A DNA stretch of 64,000 nt. It comes from Argentina anserina. Taxonomy: Eukaryota; Streptophyta; Magnoliopsida; Rosales; Rosaceae. Position numbers and translations under genes: made by a program. Where the stretch lies: positions 14,136,001 through 14,200,000 of the forward strand of contig NC_065877.1 in assembly GCF_933775445.1 (NCBI RefSeq). Reading direction: 5' to 3'. The notes beneath the pieces were generated by a model that had not been told where the DNA came from, searched no databases, and saw only the letters and a program-made list of their open reading frames with translations. Within the stretch, counting starts at the first letter, position 1; each line of letters starts with the position of its first letter. Positions 1 to 12,875 of this stretch are shown here, piece by piece.

Positions 1-379
1 GTCATATATCTCTTTCGAGTTACCGATAGTTTCTCCGAGAATGAGATAGTAAGGATGTTACCAACTCGATGATTTATCATATACTTCTCCAGACTAATCA
101 TAATCGTAAATAAGATAACTAGATAGATAGTTGACTTCATGTGATTCGTTTGACGTCCCCCATTGTGCTTTATGTCTAAACTGATAAAATCAAAACTTAA
201 GACAACTGAAGTAACATCAGATGAAATACTTTGATCATCAATGACTTCTCTTATCCTCCTCCCACACTTATTATGTTGTTGTGCACCATGACCACATGCT
301 ATAGATCCATGATCTTCATCTTGTGTAACATGATCGAAATTACTTTCACAAGTAAAATGCTCAAATTGAGCAATATAAG

Positions 380-425
380 ATTATCTATATTCAAATCTTG
401 TATCTCCACCACTACCATCATCATC

Positions 426-459
<34 letters not shown>

Positions 460-965
460 TCATCTGAACTATCTAAAGTTGCTACGCCACCCCACACACT
501 AACATTATCAAAATCTTCTCCTGGGTCTCCAATTTCATTAGATAATATCTTGTTTGCATCAATTCCAAAATAAATTGTATTTTCTTCTTTTCTATTGACA
601 TGTGGAGGAGGGTTATCATTTTCATCATTGAGGTGTGCAAGCATAATCTAATTATGAAGAGGATCAATGCCATTCTGAAGTAGTTCACTAGCAACATGAA
701 GTAGATCGATCATTGTTTTCATTGATCACATTATTCTTTGCTCATTTATCACGTAGTCGTAACTTCAGTATATGAGTTTTTCCAACTTCTGATATGCAAT
801 ACGACTCATTTTCTTTGTATGAATAAGAGAAAAAGTACTCCAATTTCTTTCATAAGCATAATAGGAAGCCGTTTGTGCTAAAAGACGCATGACAATTATT
901 GATACGTTTGGTGCAGAATACCCCTATTGTGCCCACCAATCAGTTGTAAATGAACTATAGTTGGT
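380..965 (-). pseudogene. hAT transposase C-terminal (dimerisation) fragment
   Basis: The minus strand encodes a recognisable hAT-family C-terminal dimerisation region. A stretch around 960-775 contains the signature block ERNWSTFSLIHTKK followed by a Leu-rich RIAYQKLEKLIY segment, typical of plant hAT transposases. It is broken by in-frame stops: one just after the TDWWAQ segment and one after KLEKLIY, with more downstream. The acidic tail (run of eight Asp, then Gly-rich, 381-470) is encoded by a TCA/CCA-type microsatellite. No start, N-terminal BED finger or catalytic core lies in the window, so the element is truncated or continues to the left. It is a non-functional relic. Confidence 0.7.
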
Positions 966-1213
966 TACCACGAAATACATTAATTTTCATAAAATGATGA
1001 AAATTTATATAAACTACAAACTTGAACTTATGGTCCCTCTTGTTTTTTGGCTAATGTGTGGCCAAATGATACTTTTGCATCCTGAAAACATACGATCTGC
1101 ATTAACCATTGAAAACTGGTTATACTAATTGTCCAATATTTTAAGCTTTGTAATCAATTTAAAGATACCTCATCTATATCCCTCAAGGAGAACACTTGTT
1201 ACTGAAATTACTT

Positions 1214-2961
1214 GAAATCTCACTATTCATTGGGAATTCTGGATATCCTCTTTTGGCCTTCATAAGACTACTCTGTGACTCTTTATTTTGAATTCCCTCA
1301 AGATCAAAGAGAGCACTTGTCACTGATATGACTTAACTTATAAGAGTTAAGACTTTAACCTTTACTCATTATCCAAATATCTTTTTGATAGGAGCATTTT
1401 ATGCGGCGATATTATAGTGTCAATCCTTGCATTTATATTTGTTTATTTTTCCTTAAAAATATCATATTAACTTAGTTGTGTGTTTATATAATTTGTAGAG
1501 TAATTGAGAAGCAATCTTCATATTCCCTAGCATATATGGATCACAAGAAGACCTAGAGAATGACTACTTCTAGTGGACGGCAAAGGGGTTGCAATTAGAA
1601 GGAATCAAAATTGAGGAAGGATTGGGATACAAGGATAATTAAGAGAGACGGACAGAGACCAAAACGAGGACTCACCTTCAATCTCATCAAGCTCACTATC
1701 AAATCTCCTCAAGTTACAATCTGAATCCCCTCAGGCTACCTTAAATCTCATCAAGGCTTCACAAGTTGCTTCATACAATTACAAAGGAACCCACCATCAT
1801 CACCATATACATCTCTATCTTTCACTGTTGCCCTTCCTTTGTAATTTATGATTTTATTGTGTGATTGTCTCAACCATGTGTGGCTAATTTTTCTTAGTTA
1901 GGTGCAAGGTTAGAAGCCCCAAATATGTGACAAACATAGTTTGATTCTTGGTTTTGTTATTATTAAGTTGTCGAAGACGTTTATTTGGTTTTGTTTGCTT
2001 GTTTATGTTCATGAATGAATGCATAGAACATTATGAACCTGTGAGTGGGGCTAGAAATATGTTGACTGATCTCTTAAACGGTCAAAATGCTTATTTCAAA
2101 GTAGTAAAATGACTAAAATCTATAGGACAAAAGGAGAAACCAAATAAAGAGGATTACATATTGCATACTTGTTTCAATCAAACTTCCATTGAGTTCATTA
2201 CTTATGGTAATTCATTGAAAAAGATAGCGTTTATACCTGGATTGATTATTCTAAATGCTAAGTAAAGGTGCGTTATCTTACTGTAGTAATTGTGGGAAGT
2301 AATAAGAACTTACGCAATGCGTTCACGGTTTATTCTTGATTAAAACCGATTTTCGACTTAATAATTAAAACCTAGGATTGTACACATGTTTTGAGCATAT
2401 TTTATGGTGGACAACTGAGTCTATAACATCTTCTCCATAATATATTTTCTCAATTTCACATTGATTTGTTTGTTTTTCATTCATTTACTTTTCTTGTTCT
2501 GCTCTGTTCGTAACACCAAAACACCATTTCCTTTACTTGTTTTTTCTTCAACTCATTCCATTCTCACCTTCTGTCCCTTACGTCCTCCATCCCACCATTA
2601 TATTCTTTATTTATTTATTAGTTTAGTTAATTAGTTAGTTTTTTTCTTTTGTGTGTGAAATTAAATACCCTTAGCCTCTGGTATCGAACGATATTTGATT
2701 ATTCTATACTATGATTGTCAATTTTTTGCAGAGTTAATTGTGAGGCTATTTTAGCCGTATCACTTTTACGAAAAATTAAAAATTAGCCGATTGAAAGACT
2801 ACTATTCTAGTCTTCTTTTTAATATCTCTCGAAGCTCGAGGTGATTAATTAATCAAAAACTCATCTCTGAGAGTCTGAGACATTCTCAAGTTGAGATAAA
2901 TTTTTTAAATGAAAATTTTCAGATATTGCTCCAAAATATCGAAGATATATCGTAAATATCA
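1214..2961. repeat. Tandem duplication, unit A (about 1.75 kb)
   Basis: This segment is repeated directly at 2962-6658 once the 1.9-kb insertion in the second copy is ignored (1748 versus about 1772 bp). Homology covers about 170 bp upstream of an embedded solo LTR, the LTR itself and about 200 bp downstream, so the LTR was already present when the segment duplicated. The junctions share the word GAAAT (1214, 2962 and 6654), which may be the microhomology used. The copies differ by scattered substitutions and short indels. Confidence 0.75.
1386..2762. mobile_element. Solo LTR (family 1), copy in unit A
   Basis: A 1377-bp sequence begins TGATAGGAGCATTTTATGCG and ends GCCGTATCA, flanked by the perfect 5-bp target-site duplication CTTTT (1381-1385 and 2763-2767). 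It has no internal coding region and no second LTR with internal domain, so it is a solo LTR. The TGATAGGAGC terminus is shared with the ends of the coding-free element at 27503-33478 read on the minus strand, which suggests a related Gypsy lineage (Athila/Tat-like; inference). Confidence 0.75.
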
Positions 2962-5900
2962 GAAATCTCACTCTTCATTGGGAATTCTAGTTATCCTCTT
3001 CTGGCCTTCATAAGACTACTATGTGACTCTTTATTTTGGATTCCCTCAAGGTCAAAGAGAACACTTATCACTAATATGACTTGACTTTTAAGAGCTAAGA
3101 CTTGAACTTTTACTCCTTATCCGAATATCATTTTGATAGGAGCATTTTATGCGGTAATATTATAGTGTAAATCTTTGCATTTATATTTGTTTATTTCCTT
3201 AAAAATATCATATTAACTTAGTTGTGTGTTTATATAATTTGTAGAGTAATTGAGAAGCAATCTTCATATTCCCTAGCATATATGGATCACAAGAAGATCT
3301 AGAGAATGACTACTTCTAGTGGACGGCAGAGGGGTTGCAATTGAAATGAATCAAAATTGAGGAAGGATTGGGATACAAGGATAATTAAGAGAAACAGACA
3401 GAGACTGAAACGAGGACTCACCTTCAATCTCCTCAAGCTCACTATCCAATCTCCTCAAGTTACAATCCAAATTCCCTAAAGCTACTTTAAATCTCATCAA
3501 GGCTTCACAAGTTGCTTCATACAATTACAAAGGAACCCACCATCATCACCATAGACATCTCCATCTTCCACTGTTGCTCTTCCTTGGTAACGTTTTGATT
3601 TTATTTGTGTGATTGTGATCGGTTCGATTACTCGAGATCAATATTAACCATGTAAGCATCAGTAGTAGTATAAAGCAAGAGGGTATCGTTCACAAACCAG
3701 GAATCCAACCAGGGTAAAGAATCACAAACATTTAACAACGAATTCATAAGAGATATAAAGATTTGATATAGGATCGTATCAATAACAAAATAAATAAATC
3801 ATAAACTAATATATACATGTGATCAACCAACAAACACATAAAATCACCAAACAAATCATCACAAGTAGCTTCAAAATCATAATCTCATCCTATGCAAACA
3901 CCGAGCCTTAGCGGACAAGTATTGAGTGAACAAACAACAACCTAATGCCGAACTAGGTTACTTAGCGCATCCCTAACTCGAAACATGGCCTGGTAATCCT
4001 ATCTTAGCGCTTAGAAATTACAAGATAACATGTCATTCTCAATCTTACCATTTCATTGATTCATCTCTTATCTAATTACTTAGCGCATCTTAGATAACAA
4101 TGGATCATAGTTAATTCTTAGTGATTACTAACAAGTCAAGCATGTCACTTACTTTAACAAGTTTACAAAAACAGTTAAGAATCCTATATGCAAAACTAAC
4201 TTAGCGCCTTGAATCACATATAGTTAACGCACAAGAAAGAGAATCATTAAATCATTGAATTATAAACTCACGACATCTACATAGAAATCATAGAAAACAA
4301 AATCATAACTACTTTATAACATCTTGCAAAATCGTAAACTACATGAGAGTATTCCACAAATTCGGAACTAGCCAAAAACATAAACACAACATCACACAAA
4401 GAATCCAAACTGAAAACATAAGTGAAGAAGTAACGAGTTACACTTTATAAATCTCCTTAGCGGTATCAAAACAAGGTAGCACGACTTCAATTTGAATGGC
4501 AATCTTAGGCGTAGCACTTTGGATCGAATGGAATGAAGGGAAGATGGTGTTTTCGCCTTGAATGGCTTTGAGAATGATGAGTAGTGTTTAAGGCAAAGCT
4601 TTGGCTAGTCTTTTGAGCAAGGTTGATGATGTTTTTATGTGTAAATGAGGTGCTATATATAGAGGAAGAAACCCAAGGGAGGCTGTCCACAAAGTCCACA
4701 AAGTTGAAACCAAATTGGTTGAGGTTTCATAGATTTTCTCAATTCGGCAGATCTGACCTTTGTACCTTGTTCTGACCATACCTTTCTCTAGAAAATAGAT
4801 ATTTAGCTGATTCCAATGATATTTGAAAATAGACTCCCATAGATTTTCATCCATATGTCATGGATTTTTTGAATCATTGTGAGCTGTCCAGGGGAGCCCG
4901 TCAAAGTTGGATGACCTGCACTGCCAGAATTCTGATTTCTATAAGGATTGCATATCTTTTGCATTAATTGCATATCTTCTTCCTCCTTTAATGCTGAGTT
5001 TTTTTGCACAAATTTCTTTCTTTGAATAAAGGAGGCACCGAGAGTCTTAATTGTTGCAGCCATGTTTGATTTTTCTTACATCTTCTCATTAATTTGCTGC
5101 ATGTCTTCTTTGACTTTCTTACCTCTTCTTATTTAATTTGCTGCATGCATTCTTTGACATTCTTTGGTGCAGGAATTTATGGTGATTCTGATATAGATTT
5201 GTGCTCTATATGTAGGAGAAACAAGATCCCAAGTTTTCCTTGTAGAACTAGGATTACTTTCCTTCTCCAACATGGATTTGTAATTCCCAATAAGAATAAG
5301 TACGTTAGAAACAAAGAAATAGGAAAAGATGAATCATACTCGAACAAGGAATCATATCTCAACAATGATTCTTAACACTTAGCACGATTTCATCATTAAT
5401 TCACTCATAATCGATATAAGCTTTACCTAGACATTTATTCATACAAAAGAAACTAAAACATACTAAATAAGAGGTAACAAAGAGTAAGAATATGGCATAA
5501 ACACATTAAGAACGTCACACTTTGTGCTCATATCAGATTGTCTCAACTATGTGTGGCTAATTTTTCTTAGTTAGGTGCAAGGTTAGAACCCCTAAATATG
5601 TGACAAACACATTCTTGGTTTTGTTATTATTAAGTTGTCGAAGACATTTATTTGGTTTTGTTTGCTTGTTTATGTTCATGAATGCATGCATAGAAAATTA
5701 TGAACTTTTGAGTGGGGCTAGAAATAGGTTGACTGATCTCTTAAATGGTCAAAAGGCTTATTTCAAAGTAGTAAAATCTATATGACAAAAGGTGAAACCA
5801 AATAAAGAGGATTACATGCTAGGTAGACGTTTCCACACTAGTTTTGCATACTTGTTTCAATCAAACTTCCATTGAGTTTATTGCTTATGGTAATTCATTG

Positions 5901-6658
5901 AAAAAGATAGCGTCTATACCTGGATTGATTATTCTAAATACTAAGTAACGGTGTGTCATTTTACTCTAGTAATTGTGGGAAGTAATAAGAACTTACACAA
6001 TGCGTTCACGGTTTGTTCTTGATTGAAGCCGATTCTCGACTTAATAATTAGAACTTAGGATTGTACACATGTTTTGAACATATTCGATGGTGGATAACTG
6101 AGTCTATAACATCTTCTCCATAATATATTTTCTCAATTTCACATTGATTTGTTTGTTTTTCATTCACTTACTTTTCTTGTTCTGCTCTGTTCGTAACACC
6201 AAAACCCCCTTTTCTTTACTTGTTTTTTCTTCAACTCATTCCATTCTCACCTTGTGTCCCTTGCGTCCTCCATCCCACCATTCTATTCTTTGTTTATTTA
6301 TTAGTTTAGTTAATTAGTTAGTTTTTTTTCTTTTGTGTGTGAAATTAAATACCTTCAGTCTCTAGTATCGAACGATATTTGATTATTCTATACTACGATT
6401 GTCAATTTTTTGCAGGGTTAATTGTGAGGCTATTTAGTCGTATCACTTTTACAAAAAATTATAAATTAGCCGATTAAAAGACTACTCTTCTAGTCTTCTT
6501 TTTGATATATCTCGAGTCTCGAGGTGATTAATTAATCAAAAACTTATCTTTGAGAGTCTGAGACATTCTCAAGTTAAGATAAAATTTTTAAGTGAATTTT
6601 TTCAGATATTGCTCCAAAATATCGAAGATATATCGGATATATCGTAAATATTAGAAAT
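2962..6658. repeat. Tandem duplication, unit B, interrupted by a second solo LTR
   Basis: This is the second copy of the 1214-2961 segment. Its family-1 LTR starts at 3134 (TGATAGGAGC) and ends at 6445 (CGTATCA). The flanks CATTT/CTTTT are the CTTTT duplication of unit A with one change. The copy is split at 3611-5540 by a different solo LTR. After 6658 the sequence diverges from unit A. Confidence 0.75.
3616..5535. mobile_element. Solo LTR (family 2) inside duplication unit B
   Basis: A 1920-bp sequence begins TGATCGGTTCGATTACTCG and ends GTGCTCATATCA, flanked by the perfect 5-bp duplication GATTG (3611-3615 and 5536-5540). It shares blocks with the LTRs at 27503-29054 and 31904-33478, for example the stretch from TAAGCATC to ATCGTTCACAAACC near its start and GTCACACTTTGTGCTC near its end. 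It is therefore an older, diverged solo LTR of that family. Removing it restores continuity with unit A (gtgtgattg/tctcaac). Small ORFs within it have no recognisable homology. Confidence 0.8.
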
Positions 6659-9174
6659 ATTTTATATTATCGGAGAAAAATCACAGATACGGGAATAAAA
6701 AAATATTTACCCCTAAGATATACCATTTCTTTGAAAAAAAGAGATAATATTTTTTATTGAGAAGATTTTAAAACCTTGCTGCAGATAAGTAAATTCCGAA
6801 GTAAACCGAAGAGGGCGTGAGGTAGAAACATCTAGCTGGTTGCCATTGTTGAAGGAAAAGAGGATCGTAGATTCGTAGTCTTAGGACATTTACTTACCTT
6901 TAATTTACTGTTTAAGTACCCAAATTAATGGTCAGTTAACTGAGTAAGTAAAATTGTTTCTTTAAGCTTCAGTTTTAAAACCGAAATACAATAATGATGA
7001 CTTGAGTCATCGATCAGCTTACTTTTCAAAAGCACTTTGGTCAGCTTATTTTTCGAAAGCAGACCTTTGCTCAATTATAAACTATTGACTCCTTAGGAAA
7101 TGATAACACATTGATGATGAGTGTTTGGCTAAGAGGGGACGAGGATTGTTGACCAAAACTTAAAACTCACTCTGCGTGCATGTGTTCAATCAAAGCCTTT
7201 GCATTCTCTAACGATTTCTCTCCCATTCCCCTTTTCTCGTACTTCTTCAGGCTTCATGTCCAACATCATATCACTAAACATTACTAGTGTAAGGCTACAA
7301 ATGCCAAGTTAAAACATACAAATACATCAAATAAATAAAAAATTATTGCTCGTCAGCATCATAAATCTGGGAAGCATGGCCTGAAATCATCTGCATATGT
7401 TCTTTTAGACCTGTATACGTCTTCAGTATAAATGTTTGAATGGTATAATAAACTGGTAATTGTACGTATCGATCCATAGTTTCTGTTAACAGATTCGCCT
7501 AGCGAGTTGATCTCAATCAAGAGGTTTTTCTATTGAAATGGCGCCGGCTGGTACAGTTAAGTTGAAGAATCGGAATAAGGCGGGAGAGGATCAGGCACAT
7601 GAACTAGTATTAATTGGCAATTATGCGCTTATAATAACTGTGACAAGTACAACAAAAAATATGAACGCAGAACATTATAGAGAAATTCTTAAATGTGACC
7701 ACTCACTTAAAGATCGTCACATGTCACTCTTCCCCCAATTCAACAACTCCTTTGTTGTTATTCTTCTTCCATCCCTCTTCTACTCCTCTCCTCTGTCTAG
7801 CCCGATTGTAATGGCCTTCACCACCACCTCCATAATCAGCTAAAGTTTGAGAATTTCACATTAAATTCCATTACATGCTCTAATTGAAGCAGAAGCCAAC
7901 AATCTAAACACCGTCGAACCCCTCCGGGCTTCTCTACCGGAGAAGCATCCAACATAAGAATCTAAACACCGTCGAACCCATCGCCACCAACATAAGAATT
8001 TGCATCTACACCTACGACCATTCCACTGCCGTGGAGACTGCGACTCTTCCGGTCATTTCCGTCCGTATACTGCAACTTTTAAACATTTAAGCTGCCGTAG
8101 CCATGGATCCATGGTTCATCTCAATCATGCATATGAAATCCCCCAACAATATATAATTTACATCTCCATCATCTTCATTGTTGGAGGGTTGAATTGTAAT
8201 GCATATTGTGGAGCTGTGCAAGATTGCATCTTGGTGTTTCTGGATTTCTCACTCGAGTTCTCTTGGGTTTTCTTTATCGATGCTGACGTGGAAAGAAAGC
8301 CAGATGTCGACTTTTAATTAGATGTGTATATTGCCAGCTGGTACGCATGAAGCACAGGAGAATTTCTCAACATTATATATTAGAAGTTTAGAACATGGCC
8401 AAAATTCTGCAGATTGGACTTTGTTTTGGTCTGCAGGATTTTCGGGATGCCTTACAATTCACTTATCCACTTTTGGTGTCTCTGATATCTAGTACAAAGG
8501 ATCAATGATTGTCACAACTCACGATCAATAATTGTCATATACATCGAGAGTGTAACTAAAATTCACTCCACACAGCCACTTGCTCTGCTCATATAGCTCT
8601 GCAATGGATAGTCTTTTCATTTCAGATTTCAACTTTCTACAAGAACATGGGCATACAAACAACAAGAGAGATCCAAACAGTCAAACAACATTTGAAAGGA
8701 AATTGTGGGGAAAACTTGGCAATAGGAGGCGATCGAAATAGTGAAAATACTTTGCACTTTGCAGTATTACTTTAATATCAAAGCTTTAAATTATTACACC
8801 ATAGAAATTGGTTACAGATTTGGAGTCTATCTAACTATTGCAATAACAAAGTTGCTTACTATGTTGAGGTTAAATGAAGAAAAAATATTCTATGACATGA
8901 ATTATTTTTAGCCAAAATTAAGTTGTAATGTTGGTAGCAATCTTGAAACAATTTGGATGACTAGTACCTAGAATCACGTAAACAAATTGCATAGACCTAC
9001 CAATGACAATACTTTATTCAGTTTTATGTTTTAGGTTTTTTCTTCTTCTAATATCTCATATTAGCTTATGTTATCTAGTAAAGAAAATCTTTTGATAAGA
9101 GATACATTACAAACTGTGTCGATATATATACTGAAATCTCACATGAAGTCTGAGATAGCCATCTTCATGTTATT
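6659..9174. other. Intergenic, no supported gene
   Basis: No protein family, RNA gene or complete element was recognised here. Two short ORFs (7538-7843 and 8000-8317, plus strand) lack recognisable domains and overlap nothing conserved that I can see. A short direct repeat of about 50-60 bp (AATCTAAACACCGTCGAACCC at about 7901 and again at about 7960) is present. Confidence 0.4.
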
Positions 9175-9186
9175 AAGTAGGTAACA

Positions 9187-10249
9187 AAGTAATTAAGTTG
9201 AAAAGAAAAAGTCCCTCCAAGTGCTCAATGGAAACCGGATTGCTCTAGGGTTAGAGGAAAATTTTTTGTTTGGGTCCATTGATGCTAACGCCGGACGAGA
9301 GTTGGGGGGGGGGGGGGGGAGAGCAAGGGAGGCTGTGGGTGGTGGTCCGTTGGAGGGTGGCTGCTCCAGGGTTGGTTGACTTGGTGTTTTGAATTTTGGT
9401 TTTGCAAGGTCTTTGTCGGATAGCAATGCTTTGATGTCGCTCTTGAATCATCAGTTGGTCATGTCGACAGGTGGTGCTGGCGATGGTGTGGTACACTAGG
9501 GGGAGCGGGGGCGTTGATTGGTTGGTTGGTTCTTGGCGATCTCTTTTGCTGGATTGATCCTTGATATGCGGTGTGCAATATTTGTCGTGGGACTGGCTGA
9601 TGGCTTGATGGTGGTGCTAGCGACGACGTGGGCTGTAGGTTTCCGTGCCCAAATGCAGCGGTGGCCTAGCGGTTGATTTATGAGTCATTTGGTCTTTGGA
9701 GGGCCATGGAGGTGGTCATGGGCTCTTTTGGGCCTAGGATGGGCCAACTAGTTGTTGTTTAGGTGGGCTTGGGTCTTTAGCCCAGGTATGTTTGTTTCTT
9801 TTCTTTTGTTTGTTTTTTAGTCTTTTTAAATGGTTTTAATTGTTCCTCCTCCTTGAGTGAGGGTTGGATTTGTTAGTAGGTAGGGTGTTGGTCGTGTCGT
9901 TGGGTGTGCCATAGTTATGGTGTAAGTCATTTCTAGGAACTATCTAAATGTCGGTTTTTTTTGTGTTAATGTAATGAGGATGTTGTCTTTGTAAATATGC
10001 CGGAGGTTTTGGTATGCGATGTTATAAGAGCGGTTTTTTCCTCGAGATTGACGGCGAGTATGTATCGACTACTTTTGGAATCAGATTTGTTTGGTTTGAG
10101 ATTGGACCTTCTAGGCTCATATCTATTGCCTCTTGCGATAGTACTATGACTAGTAGTTTTGGTCGAGGAATTTTATTTCACCACGAAGTGTTCTCTTATT
10201 GTACTATTATTCTGATCAAATATATATTTCCTTTTTCAAAAGAAAAGAA
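9187..10249 (+). mobile_element. LINE-like non-LTR retrotransposon insertion (3' part)
   Basis: The insert is flanked by a perfect 12-bp direct repeat AAGTAGGTAACA (9175-9186 and 10250-10261). It ends in an A-rich tail (AAAAGAAAAGAAA) preceded by TATATATTTCC, as is usual at the 3' end of plant LINEs. The long, variable TSD together with the A-tail points to target-primed reverse transcription with a plus-strand orientation. No reverse transcriptase motif is visible in the 1063 bp, so it would be a strongly 5'-truncated copy or a 3'-UTR-rich family. A 16-nt G run lies at 9304-9319. The small minus-strand ORFs at 9193-9496 are Pro-rich only because of G-rich sequence on the plus strand. Confidence 0.6.
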
Positions 10250-10261
10250 AAGTAGGTAACA

Positions 10262-11589
10262 GATAAATGATTTTAACAGCATAATCTTGTGGCAATATTT
10301 GGATGGATAATTTTAGTCATCCACATTCAGGATTTCCAATTTATTGACAATCATGAGTTAGGGCATACGATCGTTGTGGAAAAATATAAGTGCAAGTAGC
10401 TTATGCAAATACTTACGACCATATCGAGAGCAGTATTACAATGACAAGAGAAGTGCTTAATATTATTCATTTCGTAGGGCTGCAGGTGCAGCACCTTTAT
10501 ATATAATTTGAGACAACAGGTAATCTGGCCAAAGGACAAGAGTCACACGACTGCATTTCAGATTAGCATAGTGTTCTTAAATATAAGATCATCAATGCGG
10601 TTAGCTCATTTTGTGTAATGGAGAAAACTGCACAAAGAAATTTGGGGAACTCGTTAAGCAAGTGATTGCACCATTATTAACAACAAGATATCTGTTAGGA
10701 CAAGGAGAACTGGATCAATGACAATAATTCAGTACCATTTTCCAATTCAGTTTACGGATCAAGAACTGTTAACGGGCTCTGATGTATGATCTCAAGACAA
10801 TGCTAATCATATGCTCAGCATTCTTCATTCTTTGCTTAAACTGAGCATCGTCTAGTGAATTATGTCATAAGAATGGAAAAGTATGAGCATTTTGATGAAC
10901 TCAGAAGGCTAATAAAATTTCAGAATTGAGGAAAAAGGAAGATTGTAAAGCAAGAAGAAATGATATAGACTGCTTCGAATGTGTTTTTATTTCCATCTCT
11001 TGGACTAGAAGTGATAGAAGAAGAAAAAATGTAATTGAAGAAAGTCAGAGGACTTTCCAACTGTTATCAGGTTTGATCATAAATTGAAGAAATCTCCATT
11101 TTCTACAAATGATTCGGCCAATATCAGTGGCGTGGAAGGAGAATGATTTTAGACGGGACTAAACATACTGAGAGATAGTATAAGAGATGCAAGAGTACAA
11201 GACCCGAACACGAGTGATTTAACCCATGCGCAGCTACTGAGTCTATTAAGAAGAATTGATTCAACTGAAGTTGGGGTGAGAACTTCGACAATCACATTAA
11301 GAAAAACGATTTTGAAGGTTTATATTCAAATAGTCTCCCTAATCATGGACTAGCTTGCGAATGGTGTTGTTCTCATCCTTCATAAGATGCATTAAGAAAG
11401 GTCATTTAGGACGATTTAACAAACACAGTTTTAGTCCTCAATGAGTGCACTTTTCTCTCAGTTTTATTGTTAAAAATGACTCATCTCGTGTTCCAGTAGT
11501 CCAATTAAAAAAATACGGTTAAAACAACTGTACTTCACTACTTCCATCTGTTCCAACAAACAACTGTAATGCGTGATCCAGAAACCAAC
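10262..11589. other. Intergenic, nothing recognised
   Basis: The region is AT-rich without ORFs of note, tRNA signatures or element ends that I could pair. The only ORF above 60 codons (10351-10539, minus) has no recognisable family motif. Confidence 0.35.
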
Positions 11590-11611
11590 TCCACCGGTAC
11601 CACTGGGAGCA

Positions 11612-11827
11612 TTAACGCCCCATCTTGGTACCAACCCACAGATTGTTCAAGGCTTGAGAACCTGTGGATGTGAACCTGAGAGCTTCGAAATACAAATCTG
11701 ACCAAATGACAGCTTCTAAAGCAACATGGATGGAAACCTTCCAAAGCTTTAGATTCCTAGCACGCCAGATATACCAGATAAGTACCATCAGCTTTCTAAG
11801 AGAGGCACTCAAAGAGAGACTGCGCAC
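11612..11827 (-). pseudogene. LINE-type polyprotein C-terminal fragment (weak)
   Basis: A 71-codon minus-strand reading frame contains LIWYIWRARNLKLWK, which resembles the W-x-IWxARN block found near the end of plant LINE ORF2 proteins, between the reverse-transcriptase zinc-binding region and the RNase H-like domain. A neighbouring frame continues the sequence to about 11538. There are no catalytic motifs. It could be a short exapted or decayed scrap, or a chance match. Confidence 0.35.
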
Positions 11828-11869
11828 TGAGAAGGAAACAGATGAACAGAGGCCTTTGAGAGAATAAGC

Positions 11870-12875
11870 AGTAAATCTGGGATAGAGGTAGTGAGTGCCA
11901 TACTAATGGAAGGCAGTCTCTATATATGAGGGGCACTACGGCTGAATCACCATGTAGGCAACCTGCCCTAACCTTTCAAGACAGAAGGTTTCGAAAAACA
12001 ATTATAACCTTTCCCTAGACAGGCGGAGTTTTATGGCAATTATTAGGGATTATGACATGAATTACCAGGAAAGCAGGATGTCATCCCTGATACAATTAAA
12101 ATGTATACAATGAAGGATGGACTGCGCAAATATGGAATTATATATAAACTTAACAATACTAGTGGGTAGCTAAACATTGGCTTCTCTCTGAGTTTTACTA
12201 AGATTAACAGCAGATTGTATGTTCTAAATTGGTAGAAGTGATAAAGAGAAATGTTAGAATCACCCAGCACCGTTGGCTTCCTGAACTATAACAGATGGTA
12301 ATGTTCTTAACAGACCAAGATCAAATAACAGAAAGATTAACATTGCAACAGATTGCAACAGTTTTACTAAGATTAACAACAGATTACATTCATGTTAATA
12401 TTCAGCAGCTCATAAAGGGAACTGGCTGTAACCAAAGCTTCAAGAAGGGGGTTCACAACCAAGGATTTTATTCCAGGCATAATCCAAGAAGAAAATTACA
12501 AGAAAACTAGAAGCACCCCAGTAAACTTCAATGATCAGAAAAAATTATTTGAATATAAGAAGTTGATGAGTTTATGTACAGTCGAAGCAAATAAACTAGA
12601 CTACTAGTAGTACAAGAGTACAACTCTGATTTGCCACACAATAAAAAGCCTAATCCCCTGAAGTTAAGGAAGCTCATAACATTGATAAAGTAAAAACAAA
12701 TAATTCAAGCAGATAGTTGATAATCACCTCATCAATGTCAAAGGACAAAGTCATAGTAAAAGGTGAACAGTGTAATCAGTGAAGTAGTAATACAAGGGCA
12801 TTTAAGTAGGGGAAATGGCAATAAATAAAGGCAAGGAGCACATACAACACTGTTGACCACCTGAAGAAGAGGCTT
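11870..12875. other. 3' flank of the RING gene
   Basis: The part nearest 12876 is expected to hold the 3' UTR of the RING gene on the minus strand. I could not pick out a single poly(A) site. A short repeat (TTTTACTAAGATTAACA) occurs at about 12193 and again at about 12362. No other gene is visible. Confidence 0.35.

Noticed and set aside
381..644. Minus-strand ORF with Asp and Gly runs as a separate acidic protein
   Set aside because: It is the decayed tail of the hAT transposase frame with a microsatellite; upstream stops show that it is not an independent gene.
7538..8317. Two short plus-strand ORFs as small genes
   Set aside because: No recognisable domain, no splice or UTR context, and composition like the surrounding non-coding DNA.
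9193..9496. Pro-rich minus-strand ORFs
   Set aside because: The proline run comes from a G16 homopolymer inside the LINE-like insertion.
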